From: an uncultured Arenicella sp. | Lineage (GTDB): Bacteria > Pseudomonadota > Gammaproteobacteria > Arenicellales > Arenicellaceae | Direction: 5' to 3' | Assembly: GCA_947499305.1 (NCBI GenBank) | Contig: CANMNN010000004.1 | Span: 124,001 to 188,000 of the forward strand | DNA length: 64,000 bases | Part shown: positions 53,559 through 61,436 of the stretch, in pieces | How the letters are laid out: the number at the start of each line of letters is the position of its first letter | Position numbering within the stretch: position 1 is the first letter of the stretch | The notes under the pieces: generated by a model | Databases searched by the model: none | Told to the model about the DNA's origin: nothing | What the model saw: only the letters and a program-made list of their open reading frames with translations | Translations under genes and position numbers: made by a program

Positions 53559-54485
53559 ATGAAATTGACCGCGAATTCAATTCTTCACCGCTCTAGATCA
53601 GTCTTCGTTACAGCGATTTTCGCATGCTCATTTCTGAGTAACTCATTTGTCGCAAGCGCTGCAGGCGGTGGTGGAGGCGGTGGCGGTGGATTTAGTAGCC
53701 CAAGCCACACTGGCCCCAGTTTTGACCCAGTGGCAAAGTATCAAGAAGGCATTACCGCACTACAAAGTGGCGAAAATCGAAAAGCAGAAAAAGCATTTCG
53801 TAAGGTGATTAGTGTGAATAAAAAGCATGCTAAATCTCAATATTTCCTTGGCTTAGCACTCTATGAGCAGGAGAAGTTCAAAAAGGCGAAGAGGCCGTTC
53901 CAAAAGGCACTCAGATACGACGATAAGTTATTCAGTGCGCATGGCTATCTTGGCGTGATTTTTAAGAAAACAAATAAGGCAGAAAAGGCTGAGTCACATC
54001 ATCAATCGCTACTCAAGTTAAAAGCCGAATGTGGCGAATGCAAAGACAAAGCTAATATTGAACGCGCCTTGATGAGGCTCAATGAGCAAGCTCAACAATC
54101 GCGTATCGAGTTCAATACCACACTAGAGGCTGGTGATAAGGCGTACATTGACGCCGTGTCGCTGATTAACAAAGGCGAATATCAGCAGGCTTTATTGTCG
54201 CTAGAAACCTCTGCTGATGCATTCGGCCCGCACCCAGACATACTAACCTATCAAGGGTTCGCTAATCGTAAGCTAGGCAACAAAGACTTGGCTTTGGAAT
54301 TTTATCGGGCCGCTTTAGCCGTAGACGCCGAGCACCGCGGCGCAAACGAATACTTAGGTGAGTATTATGTTGAAGTGGGTCAGATTGATATGGCCAAAAA
54401 ACAACTCTCTAAACTAGAGTCAATATGCAGTTTTGGTTGCGAAGAAGCTGAAGAATTACGTCGCTGGATTAACGCAGCCTCGTAA
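53559..54485 (+). CDS. Exported TPR protein with N-terminal polyglycine tract
   Basis: 308 residues. Signal peptide (VFVTAIFACSFLSNSFVASAA) followed at once by a run of nine or ten Gly and SSPSHTGPSFDP. The rest is TPR: KYQEGITALQSGENRKAEKAFRKVI, KSQYFLGLALYEQEKFKKAKRPFQKAL, FSAHGYLGVIFKKTNKAEKAES, then later repeats and CSFGCEEAEEL with two Cys. Periplasmic scaffold or assembly role is likely. It is 54 bp upstream of a mono-haem cytochrome and leads the group 53559-57033. Confidence 0.78.
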   Translation: MKLTANSILHRSRSVFVTAIFACSFLSNSFVASAAGGGGGGGGGFSSPSHTGPSFDPVAKYQEGITALQSGENRKAEKAFRKVISVNKKHAKSQYFLGLALYEQEKFKKAKRPFQKALRYDDKLFSAHGYLGVIFKKTNKAEKAESHHQSLLKLKAECGECKDKANIERALMRLNEQAQQSRIEFNTTLEAGDKAYIDAVSLINKGEYQQALLSLETSADAFGPHPDILTYQGFANRKLGNKDLALEFYRAALAVDAEHRGANEYLGEYYVEVGQIDMAKKQLSKLESICSFGCEEAEELRRWINAAS

Positions 54486-54539
54486 TTTTTGAATATAGTG
54501 CTTATCCTGAGGCAACGGCTGGCCCGCACTCTGCATACC

Positions 54540-55553
54540 ATGTCGAAGGCCGGTAATACCACGTTCTTAAAATCCGCCGCTGCGACGTTTATGCTCCGCA
54601 CTGTGGCAGTCTTTATGTTTATAGGAGCTGTCGATACCGGGCATGCGCTCGAGGATAGAGCACCCTCCGAACTTACCTGGTTTAGAACCACAGATGCTCA
54701 GATCAACTCACTAGTGAGTCGACCGCGGGAATGCTTGAAATCCCCTGTGTCGGCGGATATTCGACTTGGCCGCTTAGCTTTTAATAGTCCGCGACTCTTG
54801 GGCGGTCAGGCTGGGCGGATGGGACTAAGCTGTGGCTCCTGTCATCGCTCTGGTAGAGGTAATGAAGATTTTTTTATTGAGCAGCTGTCTGATCGCATAG
54901 GCACAGCCGATATAAGTCATCATTTTTTAAGCAGTGCCGGAGGTGATCAAGTTTTTAATCCCAAGCCCATCCCTGATCTTGCCAATCGGTTCGCGCTCAA
55001 AGTGCAAAACCCCGACTCTGAGGCTTTTTCAGAACTGCTGGTACGTTTGATTGAAATAGAGTTCGATGGGCAGGCGGCAAATGAAACGGTATTCGAATCT
55101 ATTCGATCGTATTTGCGTGCTAACGACATCAAGCATTGTGCTAAACCGTACGTTGACGAATCGAGATCTTTGAGCAGCGATTGGATACTAATCGAAGATG
55201 GAATTAGTGTGCTCAAAACCGTCTCGGCACATAATTCGGCGTTAAATCAATCTGCGATAACTACGTTTGTTGCCTCCTCAATGCGCGCTCAGCTCGAACG
55301 CTTCTATCGCTTGTACTCTATAGAGCCCAACTCAGCTTTAGATCGTGAATTGAAGTCGCTAAGTTCGGCATTGCAGCGAAACTTTATGTCAAATGAAGGT
55401 TCGTACACGACAAAGGGTAGTGCAAAGCCTCTGGCTGCTAAGCTCGATATATTGTTACCGCGTTTCATCACGCTAAAACAGCACTTGCAGCGCCTAGAAA
55501 CAAATTCCTACTATAATCAGAAACTCGCTAGTCAAGCCTTGATGAAGCAATAG
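54540..55553 (+). CDS. Exported mono-haem c-type cytochrome-like protein
   Basis: About 337 residues from the ATG at 54540, chosen over an upstream TTG (54489) because it leaves a normal signal peptide (FMLRTVAVFMFIGAVDTGHALE). One haem motif CGSCH lies in RMGLSCGSCHRSGRGNEDFF, preceded by RLGRLAFNSPRLLGGQAGR, as in di-haem peroxidase-like cytochromes, but I see no second CxxCH. The C-terminal part is helical with no recognised domain. Located between a TPR protein and a DUF1254 protein; partner and substrate unknown. Confidence 0.7.
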   Translation: MSKAGNTTFLKSAAATFMLRTVAVFMFIGAVDTGHALEDRAPSELTWFRTTDAQINSLVSRPRECLKSPVSADIRLGRLAFNSPRLLGGQAGRMGLSCGSCHRSGRGNEDFFIEQLSDRIGTADISHHFLSSAGGDQVFNPKPIPDLANRFALKVQNPDSEAFSELLVRLIEIEFDGQAANETVFESIRSYLRANDIKHCAKPYVDESRSLSSDWILIEDGISVLKTVSAHNSALNQSAITTFVASSMRAQLERFYRLYSIEPNSALDRELKSLSSALQRNFMSNEGSYTTKGSAKPLAAKLDILLPRFITLKQHLQRLETNSYYNQKLASQALMKQ

Positions 55554-55587
55554 CGATTAGTATAAGTTGCTATCTCAACTTAACTCG

Positions 55588-57033
55588 ATGGTCGCGTACA
55601 TGCTAAGAAGCTGGAAGTTCATATCGCTAGTTACCGTGGTGCTCTTAGGGGCTGCATCATTACACGTTCTATCGACTGTTAAGAATGTCGCCAATGCTTA
55701 TTTATACGCTTACCCATTGGTGTTGATGGCCGAATCTAAGCGCGCTTACCTGAATCAAACTGGGAATGATGATCAATCCACTACGAATAGGTTTCGACAT
55801 ATTCGAGACTTTCCTGATCACTCGTTTAGAGAGGTTGTTCGTCCAAATAACGACACTCTGTATAGTGTTGCTTGGCTTGACCTAGACCGAGAGCCAGTGA
55901 TTCTAAGCGTGCCAGATACTAAGGGCAGGTATTACGTAATGCCGTTTATGGACGCGTGGACCAATGTTTTTGCCATGGTCGGTAAGCGCACAACAGGTAC
56001 TCAGGCTGGCAGCTACGCGATTGTGGGGCCAAACTGGAAAGGTTCCTTGCCGCAAGGGCTCCGCGCGATTGCGGCACCAACACCATCAGTATGGTTAATT
56101 GGACGTATCCAAACTAATGGCGCGGACGACGTCGCCGCGGTGGCTCAATTGCAAGCCAAGTTTACTCTTACCACACTGAGCCGTTGGGCTGAAGACCGCA
56201 ATGAGGCATCAACGGTTGATGCCTCCGTTAAAAAAGGGCTTAGATTGGCTAGCAGGTCTAAGCTAACCAAAGAAGATAGCTTAGGCCCGATGGAAAAAGT
56301 TGACTCCTATAGCGCTAATGAGTTTTTTAAACAGTTCGCTCGATTAGTAGCCAAGCAGGGCGCTTTAGAGTTTGATGAAGATGCGCTTACCAATATGCGC
56401 CGCTTAGGCTTGCTGAGCGAATCATTAAAGCTCGATGGTCGTTTTGAGAAGCTCGGGCCAATCGATCAACTCATCTATACAGCTGCGATCACGATAACTC
56501 AGAAGAAATTGGCTGATTCAATTCGAGCGCCTCGATCGCTCGAGAACGGGTGGTCGGTGCATCGATCAATCATTGGGGATTATGGCGATAATTATAATTT
56601 TCGCGCGGCCGTTGCCAAAATAGGTTTGGGGGCTTTACCCATTAGGGAAGCGGCGTACCCGAATGCAAAAGTTGATAAAAACGGGGATCTTCTGGATGGA
56701 GGATTGGTAGGTGGACGCAAGGCCTATCGATTGCATTTTGAAGCAGGAGAATTGCCTCCGGTTAACGCCTTTTGGTCATTGAGTTTGTACGATGAGCACG
56801 GCTACTTTATTGAAAACCCGATAAACCGGTACGCAATCGGAGATCGGGATAAATTGCATTACAACGCTGATGGCTCTTTGGACATTCTTATTCAAGCGAC
56901 CAAGCCTGACGACACTACTAATTGGCTTCCAGCCCCATCGCAAGCCTTTGCGCTTACCATGCGCTTGTATAGCCCGCAAAAGCGCTTCCTTGATAAGGCG
57001 TGGACTCTACCGCCCGTAGAACCCTTGAATTAA
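55588..57033 (+). CDS. DUF1254/DUF1214 domain protein, membrane-anchored
   Basis: About 481 residues. A membrane anchor (FISLVTVVLLGAASLHVL) is followed by the DUF1254 region (YLYAYPLVLMAESKRAYLNQ, FREVVRPNNDTLYSVAWLDLDREPVILSVPD, YYVMPFMDAWTNVFAMVGKRTTG in pieces). The C-terminal DUF1214 region follows (LHFEAGELPPVNAFWSLSLYDEHGYFIENPINRYAIGDR). The frame opens at a TTG (55567); the ATG at 55588 is taken as the start. No enzymatic function is established for this family. It lies 34 bp after the cytochrome gene. Confidence 0.82.
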   Translation: MVAYMLRSWKFISLVTVVLLGAASLHVLSTVKNVANAYLYAYPLVLMAESKRAYLNQTGNDDQSTTNRFRHIRDFPDHSFREVVRPNNDTLYSVAWLDLDREPVILSVPDTKGRYYVMPFMDAWTNVFAMVGKRTTGTQAGSYAIVGPNWKGSLPQGLRAIAAPTPSVWLIGRIQTNGADDVAAVAQLQAKFTLTTLSRWAEDRNEASTVDASVKKGLRLASRSKLTKEDSLGPMEKVDSYSANEFFKQFARLVAKQGALEFDEDALTNMRRLGLLSESLKLDGRFEKLGPIDQLIYTAAITITQKKLADSIRAPRSLENGWSVHRSIIGDYGDNYNFRAAVAKIGLGALPIREAAYPNAKVDKNGDLLDGGLVGGRKAYRLHFEAGELPPVNAFWSLSLYDEHGYFIENPINRYAIGDRDKLHYNADGSLDILIQATKPDDTTNWLPAPSQAFALTMRLYSPQKRFLDKAWTLPPVEPLN

Positions 57034-57053
57034 TCGTCTGACGAAGAGCCTAA

Positions 57054-57443
57054 TTAAGATGATTTGAGAGACCCTAGCAACAGCCCTAAACCGCCTACAG
57101 CTAGTACCAATATAACAATCAGATCGAAAGCGTCCATCGACTGAAAGGTAAATTGTATCGATGAAATCACTCCGAACACCAAGGCGACCAAGGAGCCTCC
57201 AGTGAGTAACCAAGATAGTGGGTTTTTAGCGTTGTAGAACAACATGCCGACACCAAACATGAACGGGATCATGATCATTCCACTGGTTACACCGTAGTTG
57301 CCAACGCTATAGAGCCTCGCACCAAAACCGTAATGAGTATAGACGTTAATCGAGCTGAGTAGCAGGTACACGCCTCCACATAACATGATTAAACCGATAA
57401 GAAATTTTCCTGTTCCACCTGATGTACCGCCTGCGCCTCTCAT
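57054..57443 (-). CDS. Small polytopic membrane protein
   Basis: 129 residues with four hydrophobic segments: FLIGLIMLCGGVYLLLSSI, VTSGMIMIPFMFGVGMLFY, LLTGGSLVALVFGVISSI and LIVILVLAVGGLGLLLGSL. The N-terminus is Gly-rich (GAGGTSGGTG). No family recognised with certainty. It is convergent with the DUF1254 gene and 101 bp downstream of the M50-type gene on the same strand. Confidence 0.7.
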   Translation of the reverse strand: MRGAGGTSGGTGKFLIGLIMLCGGVYLLLSSINVYTHYGFGARLYSVGNYGVTSGMIMIPFMFGVGMLFYNAKNPLSWLLTGGSLVALVFGVISSIQFTFQSMDAFDLIVILVLAVGGLGLLLGSLKSS

Positions 57444-57544
57444 AGATTAATCCTTTTGTTTTGTTTTTTTCTTAGACATTAATTGGCCAATTCTGAGCGA
57501 CATCAGGCGAATATTCAAGTCATTATGGTTTAGCGAACGAGAGC

Positions 57545-58243
57545 TCATTTTAAATAACTGTGCCTAAGGCTCCAGTAGAAAATCGCAAGGCAAAGGATAG
57601 CGATAGCACATGCCCAGAAGAATTGACCACCGATCAGGTGTTGAGCAATTACCGCACTGTCCGAGTGTCGTTGGGCGCCGCCTACGTTCACTGAGCTTGA
57701 AAACAGATACCGCAGAGTTCTGGTAAACGTATCAACAAGCATATGCACGCCGATAAATTGAATGACAAAGTGTTGAAGCATAGCGCTGCCTTTGCGTGCG
57801 ATAAGTAAAAGGCCGGCGCCCATCGGTAACATAATGATGAGGCCAAAACCTGATCTAAGCCATAGCACGCAGCTAAGAAGAATAAACAGACTGAATATGA
57901 GCAACACTCTTGATGATGCTGTACGCGATTTACCCGCGACTATGAACATCCCACCAAGCACAGCAGGTGCTACAAGTCCACCTCCGGCGATGAAAGCTTG
58001 CCGCCAACCAGGAATAGTCTGCGTACGAGCTAGTCCTGAGGCATTTTGATAGAGCTCAATATTGAGAAGTTTTCCGCCACTGAGAATTGCCGCTATCCCG
58101 TGCCCCATTTCGTGCACAAAAGTTGTAACAATAACGAAAGGCCATTGTATGAAGTGGCCATACGGAATGCGGCTAAGAAGTAAAAATAACAAAGCCGCGA
58201 AAATAAGAACCAGTAGTCCGTGGGAGTTACTTTTAAGCATCAT
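57545..58243 (-). CDS. M50-type membrane metallopeptidase-like protein
   Basis: About 232 residues. The zinc motif HEMGH lies in TTFVHEMGHGIAAILSGGKL after one helix, and five or six membrane segments are visible. The family (M50B-like) usually has a second metal ligand Asp in a later helix; VHMLVDTF near residue 180 is a possible candidate. It may be an intramembrane protease or an inactive relative. The frame opens at a TTG (58276), but the ATG at 58243 is more likely. Confidence 0.75.
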   Translation of the reverse strand: MMLKSNSHGLLVLIFAALLFLLLSRIPYGHFIQWPFVIVTTFVHEMGHGIAAILSGGKLLNIELYQNASGLARTQTIPGWRQAFIAGGGLVAPAVLGGMFIVAGKSRTASSRVLLIFSLFILLSCVLWLRSGFGLIIMLPMGAGLLLIARKGSAMLQHFVIQFIGVHMLVDTFTRTLRYLFSSSVNVGGAQRHSDSAVIAQHLIGGQFFWACAIAILCLAIFYWSLRHSYLK

Positions 58244-58418
58244 TATTTTTACTCGTACGCGGTTTACGTGAACCAAGTGTTCATCTAATGCACGATTTTA
58301 AATGTTAATCTGGTCTTATGCTAATTAGAAGTACTCATCAACGATGAACTTCATAGCAATCAAATAGTTAGCTTTCTAAATTGAAGGCGGACAGTAAACC
58401 ATCAAAGGAATCACAATA

Positions 58419-59165
58419 ATGCGAAAAACCCTACTATTAACTGCGGCGATGCTCACATCAATGTCAGCAAACGCTCAGGAATCAGACTTAGCCCTTGCGC
58501 TCAAAGAAGCGATGAAATCTGAGATTCGAACCGAAGCCGAAATTGATCGTGATAGAAACCGGCGTCCTGTCCAAACACTTGAATTCTTCGGTATCACCCC
58601 TGAGATGAAAGTATTAGAGCTGATACCCGGTGGCGGGTGGTATACAAAGTTACTAGCGCCTGCACTACGCGAAAACGGCGAGCTGCATGTAGCAATTGGC
58701 ACGTCGCGCGTTAAGTCTAATTTATTGACAATGCCTGGAATGGACAAGATCAAGGTGCTTGAACCAAAAGTGGAGATTGACGAAGGTGAAGAGTTCTTGC
58801 GAACGATTAATGAATTCACTTTGAGCGAAGGGAATTTTGATGCTGCGCTGACATTTAGAAATATGCATAACTTTGACGCAGCTGGTCGTAAAAATATTAA
58901 CGATGCTGTATTCAAGGCCTTAAAAAAGGGGGGTATTTACGGAATCGTAGACCACACCCGCCGCCACATGGAGCCTATAAGCTCTGAAAACCGTCGTCGG
59001 GCTGATCCTGTAACCATCATTAAGGAGTTGTTGGATGCCGGTTTTGTGTTCGAAGCTTACTCTCCACTGCACCGTAAACCCGATGATGAACTGCGTTATG
59101 AAGTAGGGCGAAAGTCGGTTACTGGAAACAGCGACCGCTTTACCTTGCTGTTTAAAAAACCGTAG
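58419..59165 (+). CDS. Exported class I SAM-methyltransferase-fold protein
   Basis: 248 residues. Clear Sec signal peptide (MRKTLLLTAAMLTSMSANAQ) followed by RDRNRRPVQTLEFFGITPEMKVLELIPGGGWYTKLLAPAL, which fits methyltransferase motif I in a variant form (ELIPGGGWYT). FDAALTFRNMHNF and ALKKGGIYGIVDHTRR are motif IV/post-II-like segments, and the C-terminus is DRFTLLFKKP. The puzzle is that SAM is not expected in the periplasm. Either it binds another ligand or the signal is not used. AAGGAA precedes the ATG. Confidence 0.8.
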   Translation: MRKTLLLTAAMLTSMSANAQESDLALALKEAMKSEIRTEAEIDRDRNRRPVQTLEFFGITPEMKVLELIPGGGWYTKLLAPALRENGELHVAIGTSRVKSNLLTMPGMDKIKVLEPKVEIDEGEEFLRTINEFTLSEGNFDAALTFRNMHNFDAAGRKNINDAVFKALKKGGIYGIVDHTRRHMEPISSENRRRADPVTIIKELLDAGFVFEAYSPLHRKPDDELRYEVGRKSVTGNSDRFTLLFKKP

Positions 59166-59301
59166 CGTCGTTATTTTAGTCAATGGTCTTAATAACGCCA
59201 TTGGCTAAAAAGCTTGTAGCGAGCCCTATAGCCGAACAGCTTTTAGACATTAGCGTTACATATCAATAATAGTTGTTGGTAGAGCTTCGTATGATGCATA
59301 T

Positions 59302-59337
59302 AAAAAAAGCGGTATTGCTGTTAAGCAATACCGCTTT
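59302..59337 (-). terminator. Rho-independent terminator after bfd
   Basis: Arms AAAGCGGTATTGC and GCAATACCGCTTT (13 bp perfect, 6-nt loop); on the minus strand the second arm runs into a T-run. It lies about 65 bp beyond the bfd stop. Confidence 0.9.
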
Positions 59338-59401
59338 GAATATTAGCCGCCTGTGGGGGGGGTGTAGGGTGCGGCGACTAGTATTACCTAGGCAGATAGT
59401 C

Positions 59402-59620
59402 TTATATTCTTGCGTCCAATGAGGTGGGGGTTACCGATACGCGTGAACTTAGCTCAGCTTTGAGTTTTTGTTGTATTACTTTCTTAACTTCGCAGGCACA
59501 TCCGCCGCACACGGTGCTAACTGAGAGATGCGATTGCATATCTTCAAAAGAGCAAACACCAGTGTCAACCGCGTCTCGAATTTGGTGGTCTGTGACCGCT
59601 TTACATAAACAAACAAACAT
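59402..59620 (-). CDS. bfd: Bacterioferritin-associated ferredoxin (Bfd-like)
   Basis: 72 residues from the ATG at 59620 (MFVCLCKAVTDHQI). The four cluster ligands are in CLCKAV and STVCGGCACEVKKVI, the BFD [2Fe-2S] pattern C-x-C...C-x-x-C. Bfd reduces bacterioferritin to release iron, or delivers clusters. The open frame extends to 59686, but that would add 22 residues unlike any Bfd. A Fur-like box lies 70 bp upstream, as expected for an iron-starvation gene. No bacterioferritin gene is in the window. Confidence 0.9.
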   Translation of the reverse strand: MFVCLCKAVTDHQIRDAVDTGVCSFEDMQSHLSVSTVCGGCACEVKKVIQQKLKAELSSRVSVTPTSLDARI

Positions 59621-59689
59621 AATTTCTACAAAGTTAGCTACTGCTAAAACTATCAATGTAGATAATCTACCATCAAGGGATATCAATGT

Positions 59690-59710
59690 AAATGCTAACT
59701 ATTCGCATTT
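59690..59710. promoter_or_regulatory. Candidate Fur box upstream of bfd
   Basis: An imperfect 21-bp palindrome: AAATGC at one end, GCATTT at the other, with an AT-rich centre (minus-strand reading AAATGCGAATAGTT...), close to the AATGATAAT-type inverted Fur pattern. It lies 70-90 bp before the bfd start and just past the stop of the K+ channel-like gene. Confidence 0.5.
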
Positions 59711-59747
59711 GCATTAATTTTTTTGGTTTTAATAGTGATAAGTGGGT

Positions 59748-60191
59748 CTAGGAGTGCTCCTTTACTAAACTTCGGTGCAGAACCTCTATTAGGAATGCTG
59801 TGTTTAGGCCAAAAAGAACCAGGCCATTTGCGGCGATCATACCAGAGAGTATGCGCCATTCTTGAGGTAAGGTTAGGTCGCCAAAGCCCAGAGTTGTAAA
59901 TGAAACCATTGAAAAGTATAGAGATTCTTCGAGGTTTTCAAAGCAACCTAACAGCTGAAAGAAGCCAGCCCATATCCATATGGCGATACTTAACGCCGCT
60001 AGCAACCAAAGCGTAGCGAGAGATAGTACGAATACAACTGGTAGTGTGCCGTCTGAGCTAGCTGACGCTGATTTTTTAGTGCTGATTACCTTAAGTCGTT
60101 TGATGGCAATTTTTATAAACCAAATCTGCACTAGTATGGTAATTGGAATTACCATAGAGCCCAAAAATATTTGACCGAAAATACTATTCAT
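59748..60191 (-). CDS. Two-pore-helix K+ channel-like protein (Ion_trans_2)
   Basis: 147 residues. Three hydrophobic segments with a pore loop between the last two. The selectivity filter is TTLGFGDLTLP, following the pore helix ESLYFSMVSF, and the inner helix is GMIAANGLVLFGLNTAFLIEVL. No RCK/TrkA-N domain is attached. It lies 45 bp after the catalase-like gene on the same strand; a functional link is not evident. Confidence 0.82.
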   Translation of the reverse strand: MNSIFGQIFLGSMVIPITILVQIWFIKIAIKRLKVISTKKSASASSDGTLPVVFVLSLATLWLLAALSIAIWIWAGFFQLLGCFENLEESLYFSMVSFTTLGFGDLTLPQEWRILSGMIAANGLVLFGLNTAFLIEVLHRSLVKEHS

Positions 60192-60236
60192 TGTCGATGT
60201 TAGGAGAAATTGTTTGTTGGCCTCTGTCTCGATCTG

Positions 60237-61436
60237 TTAAGGAGTAGCGCCTAGATTTTTACTTTGGGTTTGCTGCTCACCATCACAATATTGTTCGAGG
60301 CTATCACACCATGAGTTGGGCTCACCATTGTTCATATCATTACGCATTTGGCGATAGGCGGCTGTGTGCAAATAGACTTCTCTACGTAGTTCGTTGAAGT
60401 AACTAATCGGTTCCATACCTTTCACGCCATGCCAAACATTAAACGACATAGCTTCGCACATATTGTTTTGAGCAGCCGTATCAAAGTTCTGTTTAGGTAT
60501 GTGAATACGTGCTACTGGCACAAACGGAGACGCGTCTTCCGACCACTCAACGGTTGGGTCCTCTATCGGCATACGCGCGCCGGGTTTTTTAAGTTGAATC
60601 GAAAATTGAAAGCACGCATCTTGATTACTTAAAACTTTTTTCATTGCTTCGCGCAAAAAATTAGGACGAGAATCGTCCACGCCAGGGGCTCGGTAGTTTT
60701 CACAAGTTTGCGCACTATACTTAATTTTATTCGGCCCTAAATTGAACGGTGTCATGCTGAAATAGTTATCAGACAACGGTGTCGGTGGCGGCGCTTTGCG
60801 AGTGCCAAGCGCGATGTAGAGTTGTCGTAGGCGCCACTTAAACGGATTAATATAATGAGGTCCAAAGAAATAGCTAAAGGGAGAGCCACGTTCGACTGCC
60901 GTTTCAAGGTCTCGATAGTCTGCGGTTGAGCGAATAAAAAAAGCAGGTGAGTTAATCATCACGAAGTCTTGTGTCTTCCCCGAGTACTGTGGGGGAAGAA
61001 GTTGCTCGCCCTCTACGTTCATTACCTTAATGGCCATGCCGCGAGCATCCTTTTTAGTATCGACTACGGCAGGAACACTGCCATTTGAAAAGCGAATCCA
61101 TGATTGGTACTTACCAGGTTTACTGAAAATACCATGATTGTACGTCGACTGTGATTCGAACACTTCAAAAGTCGCACGCACACAGCCATGCGCTTTAGAG
61201 TGGGCATCGCGTTGAAATTGTGGAGTGCGTTCCATCGTAACAATCTTGCGTACAGATTCAACGATGGCAGCGGTTTCGGTGCGTCGATTAGCCTTGCCTA
61301 GTGGTGTATTGTCAATGAGTCCGGCGTCAGGCGCTCGAAAAGCGCCTACTAACATTTGACCTGCGAACACAGAAACAAAGAGTAGCGCATAGAGCAACAC
61401 CAAGACCGTGATTACTTTTAGGGCTTTTATTAACAT
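60237..61436 (-). CDS. Catalase-related haem protein, membrane-anchored
   Basis: 399 residues. One N-terminal membrane segment (VITVLVLLYALLFVSVFAGQM), then a catalase core. Distal His83 is in KAHGCVRATFEVFE, distal-pocket Asn162 in DFVMINSPAFF, and the proximal haem-ligand segment is LRREVYLHT with Arg351-xxx-Tyr355. RFSNGSVPAVVDTKKDARGMAIKV matches the catalase haem-contact region. It is shorter than true catalases and membrane-bound, so a peroxidase or hydroperoxide-converting role is possible. It overlaps the cytochrome stop by one base. Confidence 0.85.
   Translation of the reverse strand: MLIKALKVITVLVLLYALLFVSVFAGQMLVGAFRAPDAGLIDNTPLGKANRRTETAAIVESVRKIVTMERTPQFQRDAHSKAHGCVRATFEVFESQSTYNHGIFSKPGKYQSWIRFSNGSVPAVVDTKKDARGMAIKVMNVEGEQLLPPQYSGKTQDFVMINSPAFFIRSTADYRDLETAVERGSPFSYFFGPHYINPFKWRLRQLYIALGTRKAPPPTPLSDNYFSMTPFNLGPNKIKYSAQTCENYRAPGVDDSRPNFLREAMKKVLSNQDACFQFSIQLKKPGARMPIEDPTVEWSEDASPFVPVARIHIPKQNFDTAAQNNMCEAMSFNVWHGVKGMEPISYFNELRREVYLHTAAYRQMRNDMNNGEPNSWCDSLEQYCDGEQQTQSKNLGATP

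Noticed and set aside
59355-59362. G8 run as a quadruplex or phase-variable tract
   Set aside because: It lies in a non-coding gap after a terminator and only one further G-triplet is nearby.
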